Shown piece after piece: positions 3,997-5,048 of a stretch of 5,048 nt of DNA. Each line of letters starts with the position of its first letter. Position 1 is the first letter of the stretch. The stretch comes from Anaerolineales bacterium. Its GTDB lineage: Bacteria; Chloroflexota; Anaerolineae; Anaerolineales; Villigracilaceae. Below the pieces are notes generated by a model. The model did no database searches. It saw only the letters and a list, made by a program, of their open reading frames with translations, and was not told where the DNA came from. A program made the position numbers and the translations under genes. The DNA is taken from NCBI GenBank assembly GCA_024763295.1, contig JANTFU010000190.1, positions 1 through 5,048 on the forward strand, in the 5' to 3' direction.

Positions 3997-5048
3997 TCAC
4001 CACTCCCCCGCCCCCGGCAATCTTAACTTTTCAATCAACAAAATGCTGATCGTCGTCAGCGCCATCAAAATTGTCGCCATTGCCATTGCTTGCCCGTAGT
4101 TCAGTCCGCCCGGTTGGGAGAGGAAGCGATAGATGGCTGTTGGGATGGTCGGGTATTCGGGGCGGGCTAGGAGCGAGGTGGCGCCGAACTCGCCCAGCGA
4201 GACGGTGAAGGCGAAGGTCGCAGCGGCGAGGGTCGCACGGGAGATGATCGGAAAATCGACCGTCCACCAGACCCCAAAAGGGGAGGCACCCAACATCGCT
4301 GCTGCTTCACGATAGCGCTGCGGGATGGATGCCAGCGCAGGCTGCAAGGAGCGGATCACGAAGGGCAGGGCGATCATCGTGTGGGCGAGCGGGACTAAAA
4401 GCGGGGATGAAATCCAGTTTAACGGTGGGCGGCTAAAGGCGATGATGAATCCCAAGCCGAGGGTTACGGCAGACGCTCCGAGCGGCAGCATCAGGAATGG
4501 GTCCAGGACGGAATCGAGCTTGGTCGGCTTTGCCAGCGCTGAGGCGACGGGAAATCCTAAAATCAGCGAGAGCAGCACGGTAATCCCCGCATATTGGAGC
4601 GAGTTTTTGGCGGCATCGATGGGCGGCACATAGAAACGTGATCCACGCCGATTGATGAAAAGTTCCTGATAATAGTCGTCGGTGAAACCCGTTTGCAACG
4701 TGGCACGGTCGCCCCGTGCGGCTTCGAGTTGACTGACCGAGCGCAGAGGCAGGGCAAGCATGGGGAGGACGAAGAGAAAAAAGAGAGCAGAGATTAGAGT
4801 ATAGGTGAAGAGTTTTTCGGGGAGGGTTTTAGAGCGGCGGGCAGGCGTGGTATTTTCTCGCTGGGTTTTGGTGCTGGTTTTGGCGAGCGCTTTGCTGTAC
4901 AAGATGGAAAAAGCGAGCGTGCAGAGCAGTTGGATGAGCGAGAGCAGCGCTGCGACGGGCAGGTTGAGCATCGACATGGTTTGGACGAAAATCTCGACTT
5001 CGAGGGTGGCGAATTTTGCGCCGCCAAGCAGCAGAATGACGCCAAAAC
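3997..5048 (-). CDS. Two-domain ABC transporter permease, Fe3+/thiamine (FbpB/ThiP) type (5' end outside window)
   Basis: The frame is open through the right edge. Upstream of the ATG at 4977 it still codes for LLLGGAKFATLEVEIFVQT, the conserved end of a first permease domain, so that ATG is internal. About 349 residues are visible: the last helices of domain 1, a charged linker near 4885-4820 (KTSTKTQRENTTPARRSK), and a complete second domain. The second domain begins with a helix, then an outside loop (GFTDDYYQELFINRRGSRFY), then about five more spans. The EAA loop that docks on the ATPase is clear at about 4308-4250: EAAAMLGASPFGVWWTVDFP. It is followed by FTVSLGEFGATSLL and RPEYPTIPTAIYRFL. 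This fused layout is typical of COG1178 permeases. Its ATPase lies 681 bp downstream, an unusually large gap filled by the broken genes. The substrate is not determinable. Confidence 0.92.
   Translation of the reverse strand, partial: FGVILLLGGAKFATLEVEIFVQTMSMLNLPVAALLSLIQLLCTLAFSILYSKALAKTSTKTQRENTTPARRSKTLPEKLFTYTLISALFFLFVLPMLALPLRSVSQLEAARGDRATLQTGFTDDYYQELFINRRGSRFYVPPIDAAKNSLQYAGITVLLSLILGFPVASALAKPTKLDSVLDPFLMLPLGASAVTLGLGFIIAFSRPPLNWISSPLLVPLAHTMIALPFVIRSLQPALASIPQRYREAAAMLGASPFGVWWTVDFPIISRATLAAATFAFTVSLGEFGATSLLARPEYPTIPTAIYRFLSQPGGLNYGQAMAMATILMALTTISILLIEKLRLPGAGEW

Noticed and set aside
3673..4026. Plus-strand ORF of 117 codons in the permease-ATPase gap
   Set aside because: It is antisense to the broken small gene and the ATPase fossil, both of which show homology on the minus strand, and it has no convincing ribosome site.
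4975..4977. ATG as start of the permease
   Set aside because: The frame stays open to the window edge, and the upstream residues (LGGAKFATLEVEIF) are conserved permease sequence, so the gene starts beyond 5048.

Overview
The window looks like chromosomal DNA of a moderate-GC bacterium, most likely an Anaerolineae-type member of the Chloroflexota. This rests on recalled resemblance of the proteins (DUF2085-like, DUF4126 and DUF4190 membrane proteins and two small conserved proteins) and on the style of the intergenic palindromes. No search was run.

Left part, plus strand: the 3' end of a DUF2085-like membrane protein (1-415) is followed by 315 bp without a gene. That stretch holds a MITE-like inverted-repeat element (about 415-593, TA on both sides), a second degenerate palindrome and a weak terminator-like hairpin. 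Three closely spaced genes with good ribosome sites follow: a DUF4126 membrane protein, a DUF4190 membrane protein and a 62-residue single-span protein. They end in a strong hairpin at 1851-1876 that can also stop the converging minus-strand operon.

Right part, minus strand, read from 5048 down: a two-domain Fe3+/thiamine-type ABC permease whose 5' end lies outside the window; a 383-bp stretch with two broken genes; a small acidic conserved protein; a hairpin with a U-tract; the ABC ATPase; and one base later a TrhA/hemolysin III (PAQR) membrane protein. The substrate-binding protein would be expected beyond 5048.

The unusual region is 3317-3996, between permease and ATPase. Just after the permease stop lies a fossil copy of the first ~25 codons of the ATPase, about 77% identical to the real gene over 69 nt. 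Next come two small genes: a basic protein broken by a perfect 7-bp tandem duplication, and 12 bp downstream an intact acidic partner. A candidate extended -10 box precedes the pair and a terminator-like hairpin follows it, directly against the start of the ATPase, which has no visible Shine-Dalgarno. The simplest reading is that a small self-contained two-gene cassette entered the transporter operon at the permease-ATPase junction, by insertion or by recombination with a related locus, and left the fossil behind.
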